A stretch of 64,000 bases of DNA from Prostheceraeus crozeri (Eukaryota; Platyhelminthes; Polycladida; Euryleptidae): assembly GCA_907163375.1 (NCBI GenBank), contig CAJQUW010013658.1, forward strand, positions 372,001-436,000, read 5' to 3'. Every line of letters begins with the position of its first letter. Position 1 is the first letter of the stretch. The notes under the pieces were generated by a model, which was given only the letters and a program-made list of their open reading frames with translations, was not told where the DNA came from and ran no database searches. The translations under genes and the position numbers were made by a program. This document shows, one piece after another, positions 19,063-28,754 of this stretch.

Positions 19063-22000
19063 AGTCATTGTGATATTATTATTGAAATAAAAATATGTGT
19101 ATGAAAAAGTCTTTTCACAGATATAGGGGGAATGGGCTGACTGTAGGCATATATTCACAAGGAAGAAACGATCTCATGCGATACATAAAACAACCATGTA
19201 TATCTACAAAAAGCAACATCAAAATACTGAGTTAAAGTTGATTATGTCAATACATCTCCTGAATGTGGTAGCGTGAGTTTTATTCTTTTGGGTGGAGGTA
19301 TGTTTGTGTCAGGATGTCCATGTGGAAGAGATGTGTTATGTCCTATCCAACACCTCTTATCCTCCCATGCTGAAAGCGCTCGTTTCTTGAACGTGTGCGT
19401 TTTCACAGTATGAACTTGAGATTTTAAGATTGTCATATTGACAAACGTTATAGTTTTATTTTTATAGGCCTTCTTATAGGACCGATGTTTCATTTTGTGA
19501 ACAATGGATTTTGATATACCTTTAGCACGCTTAATACTATCTGCACATTCTTTTAATTTCATGGAATACATTTTAGGTCGGAGGAGAATCATTTCATCTA
19601 TTTCCTTTCCTGCTGTTTCATCCTTAAAACAACCAAGTTTGGCTTTATTCTGTATGGAATAGAGTGGATGAGTGGGATTGTAGTTAGATGTGTCGAAATA
19701 TTTTTCTAATGACTTACCTACTTCATTAAAATTTAAATCTTTTTGAGTGGTAATTCCTAAAAAGAAACTATCTGTATCACCACCCAGCAAGCGAACCTTT
19801 TTTACGAGAGGGCATGGTTTTAATATTTTGTAGAAGAGTTGATACATTTCAAGCTTGGAATAATCTAAAACGGCTTGCCCAATATAGATGGGTTTGCACA
19901 ACTCAACTTCTGATTTTATCATTTTAACACCTACAAGATCCTCATCGATGATGTCTCTATCAATGAAAAGAGGTGATGAGGTCAATTTGTGATATTTTTG
20001 ATCATCAACGACTAGTTTGTAGTTCATACGTTTTCTAACATCCTCCATGGTCTTTCCGAAAAGACTGTTATTCTTATATTTATAAAAATCCTTTTCAAAA
20101 TTATTTTGGGCGAGTGCACGCTTTTGACTGTTACTATCTATGTAGGGTTTAAGTAAGGCTTTCTGTCTAAATTTGATAATGCGGTGAACTGACTTTAGAA
20201 GCATGCCCATTTCTAAATAGAATTTTAGTATGCAGAAGTGCACGAGATAATTTTTCTCATCATATTGGGTGAGTAAAAGTTTGCGACATGGTTTGTATCT
20301 TGGCTGTCCACACTCTCTTAAGTTATTATGAAATTGTGACATGAATGGTGAAAACATATCTTCATTCACTTCACCAGATTCAGGTGCGAGTGGGAAATCA
20401 GCAGTTTTATTTTTAATACTATTTGGATAAATCAAATCCACTTCAAAATAATATCCCCAATCACCTTCATCTGGAATCTTCAGAATGTTTGAAGGGTTGG
20501 AGTAATACGCAAGCTTATCTTGATTTAACCAACTAAACTCGGAATGAGGTAGTGGTTTAGACAGTGAACTGCCATATAAATTATTTTGGTCATAGTATTT
20601 TAGGTGGATATGATCATTACCTACTGTTTTAGATTTTATGTGATGTTTATTCACAAATGTGAGACCACCGCGTATTCCGCGCTCAAATATGTTATACATC
20701 TCGGGGTCTTGTAAGAGATGGATGGCCTCACCAGTCATTTTAAAGGCTGATTTAAAGGACATGGCTGATAGACTGACAAAGTGGACAGGATCTAATTTGT
20801 CTTCTTCTAATGCCACTCGTCGAAATTCCTGAAAGACATCAGCCAGCAAAATGACATCTAATTCTAAGTAAGCGATCATATAATCGCCAAACGTTTTACA
20901 ATCAAATTTTAACCATTCCTCTTGAGCATGTTCATAGTCCTCTACTGGACAATCTTGACCCGTCAAATCGTTTTGGAATTTGTCAATGGAAGGAAGGGTT
21001 GTTTCATTTAGTTTAGACATTGAGCTAAAATACGCATAGGGAAAGACTCCTTTGCGAGTGATTATTTCATCCGTTAAGTTTGGATAGCGTTTCTTCAAAG
21101 TTTGACTATGGGGAAGAAACTTGAGATTATGAACGAGAGAAGCTAGTGACGCTGACATGAATTGGAATGAATCTAAAAATTTTATTTCGAAGAAGACTGT
21201 CTTATTTTCTTTAGTTTTATCTACTGGTACTTTTGCTGTCATTGCCATGAATTTTTCTCTCGTTTGCGCTATTACATTAAACTGCCACGATTTCATCTGG
21301 CTCAACCCTCCTTTTATGAGCATATGACTGTCATAGCCCTTAAAGTTATGAAAAATGACGGGTAGTACACGACGTCTCAACCTAAGTGAAAAGTTACATT
21401 TGGAGCAGAGTGCGTTTCTAAATTTACCAGTGATGTGATCATGATCACGCACTTTCTTAATTTTATCGTCATCAAACGTTTTATGACATTTAGGGCACGA
21501 TGTGCAACTTTCAAATTTTTGCTTGTCTTCATCTGACATATGTAGTGACTTACGCTGCAATTCGGAATCATATGATTGTTGAAATTTAGCAGCTTTATCG
21601 AGAAATTCTAGAAATTTTGAAATGCAATCTTCACCTTGCCAAGTATGCATTTTGTTTTGTCTATTCCTAAAGTGGTCATGCCATACTTCATAGCAGGATA
21701 TGGCTGCTGGCTTGTGGATGATATCATCAATGTAGCATTCTATGTGCTTGAATAGTCCCTGCATTATATTTCGAAATCGGTTGGAGTCAGGGAAAAAACC
21801 AAGGTGTTCGGTTTTACGTTTTCTTAAAAAAGACACGATGCATTTCGTGCACCTCCGGCGCACATGTTCACGCGAATAAACCTTAAAAAATATACCTTTA
21901 AAATTATTCGCGTGAACATGTGCGCCGGAGGTGCACGAAATGCATCGTGCCTTTTTAAGAAAACGTAAAACCGAACACCTTGGTTTTTTCCCTGGCTCCA

Positions 22001-23304
22001 ACCGATTTCGAAGCATTCTATGTCTGCGTAAATGACACGCAGGGGACTTAATTCGTCACCATTATCCCTATGTGAAAATATTTTATCTTTTGGCATGCGT
22101 TCCATTTGTAATTTACCTCGCTTGCACCATTCATAGTGAGTTTCAAATTTATCTTTACTCCAAAAGGAGCGGATGCAGCGGTCGCATACAAAATGTTCAC
22201 CTCTTTTAGAGTGCCCCAAGTGAGTGTACAAGCGAGAGATTTTGGGTATACCACAGTAGTGCCATTCCTCGCTATCATCTTCTTTTACTAATAAGAGGTT
22301 GACTACACGTTCATAACAAGTTGAACGTGAATTATAGCGGGCACCCTTCAACCCCTTCTCCCACACGTGAACTACAATTTTAATCTGATTATGTTTTTCG
22401 AACGTTTCTACATCTTTGATTTTCATGTTGTAACTATCACAACCTTCAAAGTCTAGTTCATCCTCCCACTGTCTATAGCTATAGGTATGATTTCGATTCG
22501 CGTTGATATCATTATAGTGAAGGATGGATAGGACTGCATATTAGAAACACTGTGATTTACAATCGACATTGATGACAGCTTTCTTATTATACAACGTTTT
22601 TGGTAGTTTAAATGTGCCTCGAGCTGCATGACTTTCTAATAGGGAAATTTTGAATATGGCTGAGTCCACACCATCAAAAATGAGAGCGCTGTCGCGTTGA
22701 TTGAATTTATCTACATTTGATTTTAAACATTGAATGTGAAAATTTAGCCAAGACTCGCAGTCTACAACTTCGGTTGCGGAAGAGGAAGGAACATGAAACT
22801 GTATTCTCTCCGTCACTTGACCCGTTTGAAAATCTATTTTAATATATTTTAGTTTAAGGTATATGAGCGCCTTCATTCTAAAATTGTCTAAATTGTTGAA
22901 GAGCGCTTCGATAATGTTAGAATTTTGAAGGAGCCACTCAGGAAAATCTACTATTTGAATATTGGACTCCATGCAGTAGTCGCGTACTAAATGACTATGG
23001 GAAACGTTAATGAGGGAGATGGTAGAGGTACCGTTGGTGTAGTGATCATTTGCATGCGTGTGTTGAAGTCTGTGCGAAGATCTCTGAAAGTGACTATCAA
23101 AAGAAAGAGGGCACAAATCGCAAGGAAAGGAGATGTCATCGTCAGAATCAACTTCACCTCCGGAGATTGATGCCGCTTTGCGTTGACACACACGTTGTTT
23201 GATGTGTCGAAGGAGACTGTGCTTCCTTGTAAACATATGTCCGCAGTCGGCACATTCACACTCGTTGCCATGTCGCGACAGTTCTGAGGTGGAAATCACA
23301 TCAC

Positions 23305-23363
23305 CTGAAAGAGAAATCATTCTATCATCTCTGTTCAAGTCTCAGTGTATTGTTACAACCTAC
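23305..23363 (-). other. Candidate second polymerase intron (59 bp)
   Basis: On the minus strand the donor is GTAGGT and the acceptor CTCTTTCAG. The flanking coding text stays in one frame across it. Inferred from sequence only. Confidence 0.6.
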
Positions 23364-23424
23364 CTTCACTCAACAACTCTAAACTTTCCTCGAGAAGGGA
23401 GGGCTTTGGTGATGAAGTAGATGC

Positions 23425-23491
23425 CTGAAATTGAGAAAGATGCTATTAGCCACACGTTTGAGGGAGATGAGAGCGGAAATCTTCAACTTAC
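23425..23491 (-). other. Candidate 67-bp intron directly after the polymerase ATG
   Basis: On the minus strand ATG (23494-23492) is followed by GTAAGT; the acceptor is CAATTTCAG and the next exon starts GCATCTACT. It has the same length, position and, in part, the same sequence as 7228-7294 at the left end. Confidence 0.7.
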
Positions 23492-23605
23492 CATTTCAAG
23501 GAAATTATGTTTAAGGTTGATTCTTCAACAAGATAGAGACTTCACTAGAGAACAGTTTACTTACACGTCTCAAAGACAGAGTTAAATGACACGGATGTCA
23601 CTTTA

Positions 23606-23653
23606 CATATATACTTTCATATTCATCATTCATTGGCTGTTCATTCTGATTGG
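23606..23653 (-). promoter_or_regulatory. Polymerase promoter: TATA box and two CCAAT boxes
   Basis: Read leftward: CCAAT (ATTGG on the plus strand at 23649-23653 and 23632-23636) and then GTATATATG (23606-23614), about 110 bp before the ATG. The region also lies between the polymerase and the divergent ORF at 23711, so it may serve both. Confidence 0.6.
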
Positions 23654-23710
23654 TTGCTTGCTTATACTTAAGAATAAGAAAACATTTCAAAGTTATTATT
23701 CACAGTCAAC

Positions 23711-24160
23711 ATGACAAGCCCTCCGACAACACCGAACACAAAATTCTCTTCTCCATGCTCATCACCAAAGGCGCTCGTTGCACCAAACGCTCCAACGAAG
23801 GGGAAGGTGGAGAAAATATACCGACTCGACAATATCAGAAAGTTGTCATTACCAGCGGACGACGAAGAGGAGAGTGTATGTGAGAAGGAGTGTCCCGACT
23901 TAACAGGCGTGAGGTGGAAGTATCTGCAGTACGATACTGATGATGTGATGGAGATCACCAGCACCAAATTCCTCCACCAATTATGGGAATGGTACACCCC
24001 TAACTCCCAGCCACGAACTATGGCGGAGTGGGATTACATCGACAAAGTGAGGCTCGCGGTAGAAGAACGATTGAAGCAAGTGAACTGTTTTTGCAATCTA
24101 TGTGAAGCCAGACTCTGGGACGATATTGACGATGAAGACCTTTTCAAATACATGCCATAA
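23711..24160 (+). CDS. 149-residue protein of unknown function, divergent from the polymerase
   Basis: An uninterrupted frame starting MTSPPTTPNTKFSSPCSSPK. The N-terminal third is Ser/Pro/Thr-rich, the middle acidic (PADDEEESVCEKE), and the C-terminal part compact with aromatic residues (FLHQLWEWY, MAEWDYIDKVRLAVEERLK) and a CFCNLC cysteine cluster, ending with an acidic tail. No family is recognised. A 'ttatacttaa' stretch at 23662-23671 is a weak TATA candidate. The position beside the polymerase promoter suggests early expression, which is inference. Confidence 0.55.
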   Translation: MTSPPTTPNTKFSSPCSSPKALVAPNAPTKGKVEKIYRLDNIRKLSLPADDEEESVCEKECPDLTGVRWKYLQYDTDDVMEITSTKFLHQLWEWYTPNSQPRTMAEWDYIDKVRLAVEERLKQVNCFCNLCEARLWDDIDDEDLFKYMP

Positions 24161-24204
24161 TAAATTTTTATTTCGTATTATCTTTGCTTTCATACTGACT
24201 TACT

Positions 24205-25035
24205 TGAATGGGACTTCAGTGGATGATTTGACCATGTATACTTTTTCATTTGGAAATAGTAGCACGCTCAGTCTAACTTGTAAATCTTATAACATTTGAT
24301 ATGGGTGATGATGGTAGATGAAATAGTGTTAGATAAAATTAAGATAGCTTACACTTCTGATACAGGGATAGCAATCGACTGCGATCCATGTGTAAAGAGC
24401 TTGTTAGACTACGGATGGGCTTAAGTGGATGATTTAACCATGTATACTTTTTCATTTGGAAATAGTAGCACGCTTAGTCTAACTTGTAAATCTTATAACA
24501 TTTCATATGGGTGATGATGGTAGATGAAATAGTGTTAGATAAAATTAAGATAGCTTACACTTCTGATACAGGGATAGCAATCGACTGCGATCCATGTGTA
24601 AAGAGCTTGTTAGACTACGGATGGGCTTAAGTGGATGATTTAACCATGTATACTTTTTCATTTGGAAATAGTAGCACGCTTAGTCTAACTTGTAAATCTT
24701 ATAACATTTCATATGGGTGATGATGGTAGATGAAATAGTGTTAGATAAAATTAAGATAGCTTACACTTCTGATACAGGGATAGCAATCGACTGCGATCCA
24801 TGTGTAAAGAGCTTGTTAGACTACGGATGGGCTTAAGTGGATGATTTAACCATGTATACTTTTTCATTTGGAAATAGTAGCACGCTTAGTCTAACTTGTA
24901 AATCTTATAACATTTCATATGGGTGATGATGGTAGATGAAATAGTGTTAAATAAAATTAAGATAGCTTACACTTCTGATACAGGGATAGCAATCGACTGC
25001 GATCCATGTGTAAAGAGCTTGTTAGACTACGGAAG
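24205..25035. repeat. 206-bp tandem repeat, about four copies
   Basis: Unit boundaries judged from 'gtggatgatt' at 24219, 24425, 24631 and 24837 give an exact 206-bp spacing. Copies 2-4 are almost identical; copy 1 differs by a few bases. Each unit includes 'ggtgatgatggtagatgaaa' and 'agcaatcgactgcgatcc'. A short relic of the unit's right part recurs at 25893-25912. No coding role is seen. Possible regulatory or replication-related array, or simple expansion. Confidence 0.9.
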
Positions 25036-25372
25036 AGAGAAGTGTGTTATGTTGCGTGTGGCGCGTGAGTGTCCTCCCATTTCATTCCATTCATCAATTC
25101 GTCTCACTGATAGAGACAGGTAGAACTCATGGTTCTCATAACGTATGCAATGGAAAGTTTATAAGGCAACCTTCGACAGTTGGCTAAATGTCGCCCTGGC
25201 GCGAATGCATTCTACGTTGAGACAGAGGCAATCACTTACAAACATGACGCAGAGAGGTTTAACAAGATTGACCATTGCCGAATGTCCCTTGCGGTATACA
25301 TAGCTACGGGTTTCACCGCCGCCCTTTACAGGAACGCCCGTCGAAAGGAAGTATTACACCGAACTTCATTTG
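25036..25372. other. Spacer without a recognised gene
   Basis: Between the 206-bp array and the first 148-bp repeat. Short frames occur on both strands, but none shows a motif or family resemblance. The minus-strand frame entering from the 148-bp repeat runs on to 25326. Confidence 0.4.
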
Positions 25373-25520
25373 CAACGTTCAAGTTGACTGATAGCAGATT
25401 CAACTTAATGATAGTATTCGCCAGTCTGAAGACTGCCCAGGGCAAACCGCGAGGAGGTTCTATCATGTCTTGCCCCATGGTGGCCCTTATGAGGGCCGGT
25501 GGTTCGTTCTCGGGAGTGAC
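25373..25520 (-). repeat. 148-bp accessory repeat, copy 1
   Basis: Copies at 25373-25520, 25914-26058 and 26390-26536 are about 93-98% identical by eye. Read leftward, each opens with TPENEPPALIRA-type coding capacity, then EPPRGLPWAVFRLANTI, and ends in a stem-loop (AAGTTGA...TCAACTT around CTGATAGCAG). Each lies just 3' of a small leftward gene, so it may be a shared terminal exon or 3' module. Confidence 0.85.
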
Positions 25521-25527
25521 AAGTTGA

Positions 25528-25800
25528 CTATCGGCTTGCATAGTCAATAGGTATGACGGTTAGGTTCTCGTATACCCTATACCGCCTAAGCCGTGCTGGT
25601 GCACCTGGCACCTTTCGGATGCGGGTGGTATTAGGAGTCCACACATCATCCGTCCAAACGATCTTCTTGATCTTCCCCTTCTTCTCATCCTCTTCATCCC
25701 ACTCGTCGAGGATGATGAAGTCGGGAATGGTGTTGTCTTCATCCCACTCGTCGAGGATGATGAAGTCGGGAATGGTACTAGCAGGAGATGTTGCTTCCAT
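25528..25800 (-). CDS. Small acidic protein with a duplicated PDFIILDEWDE motif
   Basis: 90 residues from ATG 25800, starting MEATSPASTIPDFIILDEWD. The 15-residue block TIPDFIILDEWDEDN is present twice in tandem (45-bp DNA period, about 25693-25780), followed by a Lys-rich and then an Arg-rich end. Hydrophobic residues within acidic text resemble short interaction or activation motifs; no family is recognised. A TATA box (25842-25849) sits about 45 bp upstream. The 148-bp repeat copy 1 follows directly downstream. Confidence 0.5.
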   Translation of the reverse strand: MEATSPASTIPDFIILDEWDEDNTIPDFIILDEWDEEDEKKGKIKKIVWTDDVWTPNTTRIRKVPGAPARLRRYRVYENLTVIPIDYASR

Positions 25801-25841
25801 CGTGACTTAAAATTGAATGAGAAGCGCTACAATCTTCTGGC

Positions 25842-25849
25842 TTATATAG
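25842..25849 (-). promoter_or_regulatory. TATA box for the 90-residue ORF
   Basis: The minus strand reads CTATATAAG about 45 bp before the ATG at 25800, a normal core-promoter spacing. Confidence 0.55.
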
Positions 25850-25913
25850 GGTTTTCAACAATGAATTGCTCAACAGCGAATCAGAATGCTTCAGGGATGG
25901 CAATCGACTGCAT

Positions 25914-26058
25914 AACGTTCAAGTTGACTGATAGCAGATTCAACTTAATGATAGTATTCGCCAGTCTGAAGACTGCCCAGGGCAAACCGCGAGGAGGTTC
26001 TATCAAATCTTGCCCCATGGTGGCCCTTATGAGGGCCGGTGGTTCGTTCTCGGGAGTG
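25914..26058 (-). repeat. 148-bp accessory repeat, copy 2
   Basis: Second copy, immediately 3' of the 88-residue ORF. Same stem-loop end and same coding capacity as copy 1. Confidence 0.85.
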
Positions 26059-26066
26059 TCGTCATC

Positions 26067-26333
26067 TTACAGCCTACCGATTCTGCTGAGAGAGTCTTTG
26101 ACTCTCTCCATGGTAGCAGTGTCGACTTCCACGCTAATTGGCATGTTAGTGAAAAGTGGAATGTAGCGCCATTCCATTGGATTGACAACACTTGCTGTCA
26201 TCGGATTGCCAATCCGAGCAAGATTGTTGTGGACTCTGTCTTGCTCCTCTATTCTAAGAAATTCATCAAATAAATTTCGCGGTCTTAACTGCGGTCCGCG
26301 AGGAGAGCTGACTTGACTGTTCGGCGTCTGCAT
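26067..26333 (-). CDS. 88-residue ORF of unknown function
   Basis: ATG 26333, starting MQTPNSQVSSPRGPQLRPRN. The middle is helical and charged (FDEFLRIEEQDRVHNNLARI), followed by MEWRYIPLFTNMPISVEV. No family is recognised. A TATA box at 26365-26373 lies about 35 bp upstream. The frame is uninterrupted and stops 8 bp before 148-bp repeat copy 2. It has the same gene-plus-repeat layout as its neighbour. Confidence 0.5.
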   Translation of the reverse strand: MQTPNSQVSSPRGPQLRPRNLFDEFLRIEEQDRVHNNLARIGNPMTASVVNPMEWRYIPLFTNMPISVEVDTATMERVKDSLSRIGRL

Positions 26334-26364
26334 GATTGAAATGAAATGAAATGAGAGGTAGTGG

Positions 26365-26373
26365 TTTATATAC
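26365..26373 (-). promoter_or_regulatory. TATA box for the 88-residue ORF
   Basis: The minus strand reads GTATATAAA about 35 bp before the ATG at 26333. Confidence 0.55.
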
Positions 26374-26389
26374 CTCTGTAACGCGACGC

Positions 26390-26536
26390 AACGTTCAAGT
26401 TGACTGATAGCAGATTCAACTTAATGATAGTATTCGCCAGTCTGAAGACTGCCCAGGGCAAACCGCGTGGAGGTTCTATCATGTCTTGCCCCTAGGTGGC
26501 CCTTAAGAGAGCCGTTGGTTCGTTCTCGGGAGTGAC
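26390..26536 (-). repeat. 148-bp accessory repeat, copy 3
   Basis: Third and most diverged copy. A candidate 60-bp intron (26567-26626; donor GTAAGT, acceptor CATTGCAG on the minus strand) lies between it and the coiled-coil gene, suggesting it serves as that gene's last exon. Confidence 0.8.
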
Positions 26537-26566
26537 GTGATGGGGTGGTGAAGGCAGGGAAAAGAT

Positions 26567-26626
26567 CTGCAATGAAAATGATATGTATTAGAATAGGATA
26601 TACTATCTTATTTGCTTTTCACTTAC
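26567..26626 (-). other. Candidate 60-bp intron between coiled-coil gene and repeat copy 3
   Basis: On the minus strand AACTTG is followed by GTAAGTG; the acceptor is TTTTCATTGCAG. Length and signals match the other introns of the element. Confidence 0.55.
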
Positions 26627-26630
26627 CAAG

Positions 26631-27803
26631 TTAGCCATCCTTAGGCAGTCTCGCGGGCTTCCTCACTGAAAATTTATGTAAATGCCCGCGCATTCTGAGT
26701 GTGGCATGTAAGCATTTCTTAGTCGGATGGCCATTGTAACATACGATGGACTCATCTAAATTTTGGTTCACAAGAACTTGACCGTCCAAATGATTATCCC
26801 GAATAGGGATGTGAAATTCAAACAACCTATCCTCATTCAAACGATTCCACTCATCCCTCATGCGCTCCAATTTCTCAAACGCCTGTCTCTCATCACCCCG
26901 CTGAGCCACATTCCTCTCCAACTCAACATTCCTCGCTCTCAACATACTCATCTCCTTCATCCTCAAACTTCGCTTCTGCATCTCTCATTCTTCTCTCTGC
27001 AGCACTCGCCCTCTTCTCACAGTCATCATTCTTCTCTTCCAACTCTCGCGTCTTCTTCTTCAAATCAGTCACACTACTCCTCATTCGAATATTCTCATCC
27101 GCTAACTCCTTCGACTTCAGTTCCTTCTTTTTCAACTCATCCAACTCAATCACGACTTCGTCCTTCACCTTCTTCAAACTCTCATACTTATTTATCAACA
27201 AATCATGCGCCATCTGCTGCGACACATGCTTCTTCTCTTCATCCTTCAACCACCTCGCCGACTGCACACGAATCCCACCACTCTTCACTTTTGGGGAAGA
27301 TGAGCTCTGCGGGGGGTCGGTAATGACAATATTTGACAGCTCCGACGACGAAGAGCTCAACTTCCTCATACGCTTCCTCACTCGCTCCCTATCCAAATCC
27401 ACATCATCCTCATCATCACTCTCAAGCACTCTCTTTCGCTCAATCTCAGCCTCCAACGAAGCAACTGCTTTCGCCAACTCATCATTCTCAACAACATTCT
27501 CAACAACATTCTCCACCTTGCGTCTCGCTCTATCGCCAACATTCGCCCCCTCTCTTTAACAATCAACTGTGTGAATCTCACGTCATTCACCAAACCTCCA
27601 CTACAGTCAGCATGCACTCTATAAAACTGTACCTCATCCTCAACTCCCTTCAACACTCTACACCTCACATACGCAACCCTATTGAGGATAATCATGTGGT
27701 CAGTGCCCGCCTTCTTCACATGTGCCTTGGCGTCCGCACTGCGATTTATTCGCCCACATACACACATTTTGATGTGGAATTTGATATTTTTATCGTTTGG
27801 CAT
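26631..27803 (-). pseudogene. Long coiled-coil protein gene
   Basis: The leftward gene from ATG 27803 starts MPNDKNIKFHIKMCVCGRIN, with a small globular N-terminal region (YVRCRVLKGVEDEVQFYRVH). A long charged region with heptad character follows: DELAKAVASLEAEIERKR, LDELKKKELKSKELADENI, ARNVELERNVAQRGDERQ. It ends with RLFEFHIPIRDNH and CLHATLRMRGHLHKF. A nuclear-localisation-like RERVRKRMRK lies before a Ser run. Broken, about two breaks. No specific family is recognised; a scaffold or accessory role is possible. The antisense strand shows long frames that are only shadows. Confidence 0.5.
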
Positions 27804-27822
27804 GATTGAGATTTCTCGTTAA

Positions 27823-28392
27823 CTGTAAGATAATGAAATTTGTATAAGTTTCGAATCATGTAGTACAGTCATATTCCTAAAGCATTACACTTAGTGAGGA
27901 ATGATAGATTTACGTGTAGGATCCTGTGTGTGGCACTGGATCCTGTAGACAGCCCGAAGGCCTTGTACTGATCACTAGGGAAGTGAGAGATCTTCCCCGA
28001 TACCCGCTATTTACAGCTGAAGACATCATTGTCACTGCCCCGAAGTGGTAACAGCAACGCCGAGTCAAAGGTAGTGATCAGTAGCTGGGATCTAACCCCT
28101 CAAAGCTGCCTTACACTTAGTTAAATTTCAAATCTGATAGCAGATTTGAACTCAGCATACTTGAAAACCTTAGAGTACATGCTAAAACTTTGAAAAAACT
28201 GAAAATTAAGAGTTTTTAAAAAATTCCGCATTTTACTACTCATACTACTTTTAAAAAAATTTATCAGTAGTAAAGACACTATCAAACTCTATCACACAAA
28301 CTTTGAAGTAAGAAGATAGCTTGCCTACTTCAAAAGATAGAGTCCTTTGAAACACCCGATATCGGGAGCTCAGAGCGACGACCGTCGCTTAC
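27823..28392 (-). other. Candidate 5'-leader intron of the coiled-coil gene, with hairpins
   Basis: The minus-strand donor GACGAG|GTAAGC (28392) and acceptor ATCTTACAG (27823) could remove this 570-bp stretch, leaving a leader just before ATG 27803. No coding is seen inside. It contains three inverted repeats: 27975-27986 with 28072-28083 (TACTGATCACTA), 28127-28150 (TTCAAATCTG-ATAG-CAGATTTGAA) and about 28293-28345 (ACTCTATC...GATAGAGT with an inner TTTGAAGTA stem). The intron call is inference. Confidence 0.35.
28127..28150. repeat. Perfect stem-loop around CTGATAGCAG
   Basis: TTCAAATCTG, ATAG loop, CAGATTTGAA. The CTGATAGCAG core is shared with the stem-loops at about 25380-25405, 25919-25944 and 26396-26421 that end the 148-bp repeats, although the outer stems differ. 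Confidence 0.65.
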
Positions 28393-28431
28393 CTCGTCTT
28401 TCGATGAAGTGGTCAGACTTACGTTGCCGGG

Positions 28432-28443
28432 GGTTTATATATG
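28432..28443 (-). promoter_or_regulatory. Inward TATA box at the right end
   Basis: The minus strand reads GCATATATAAAC, about 40 bp before the candidate splice donor at 28392. It would drive the rightmost leftward gene. 28444-28754 otherwise contains only a diverged copy of the terminal subrepeat (about 28620-28735). Confidence 0.5.
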
Positions 28444-28754
28444 CTCGGAAGAAAACTTAAAATGGCTCTATCTCCGAAAGTATTCATTGTAGCGACATGC
28501 GGTTTGTTGCAAACGATTCGTCTAATCATTCTCTATCATATGACACCTGAACCATTCTCATGTGACCACGGGAAGTCGGTCGGTCAGCACATGGGCATGT
28601 AACATGCCACAAGTGAAAAAATTCCTAAGTGTGGGAGCTCCAGCGTGGTGAAAATTTTGAAAATTTGAAAACTTCCGAATTTCAATCTGGGACCCTTACC
28701 AAAACTTTTTTCATCACTTTTCACTGAGCCCCCCTCCCCCCTCTACCATTCGGA

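Larger units (their letters stand above)
19242..23494 (-). pseudogene. Protein-primed B-family DNA polymerase
   Basis: The replicative polymerase of the element. From its start it has two zinc fingers (CECADCGHMFTRKHSLLRH and PCDLCPLSFDSHFQRSSHR) and the conserved N-terminal region (QNSNIIEALFNN, KLPKTLYNKKAVINVDC). The exonuclease motif I VIYADIECFE lies near 22.02 kb. An endonuclease VII-like zinc motif (DHDHITGKFRNALCSKCN) lies near 21.4 kb, then the exo II block HNFKGYDSHM. Polymerase motifs follow: A YDQNNLYGSSL near 20.58 kb, B KNNSLFGKTM near 20.06 kb and C GGDTDS near 19.78 kb. The region includes an internal fold-back repeat with roughly 110-bp arms. Two short introns are predicted at the 5' end. 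Broken, about two or three breaks; the catalytic part is one long open frame. Confidence 0.9.

Noticed and set aside
26763-27809. Plus-strand Ser/His/Pro-rich frames (186, 158 and 78 codons)
   Set aside because: Antisense shadows of the leftward coiled-coil gene; composition is explained by the reverse of Glu/Lys-rich codons.
27975-28083. Structured small RNA gene (snRNA or SL RNA)
   Set aside because: A 12-base inverted repeat and hairpins are present, but no known snRNA, SL RNA or tRNA consensus could be matched.
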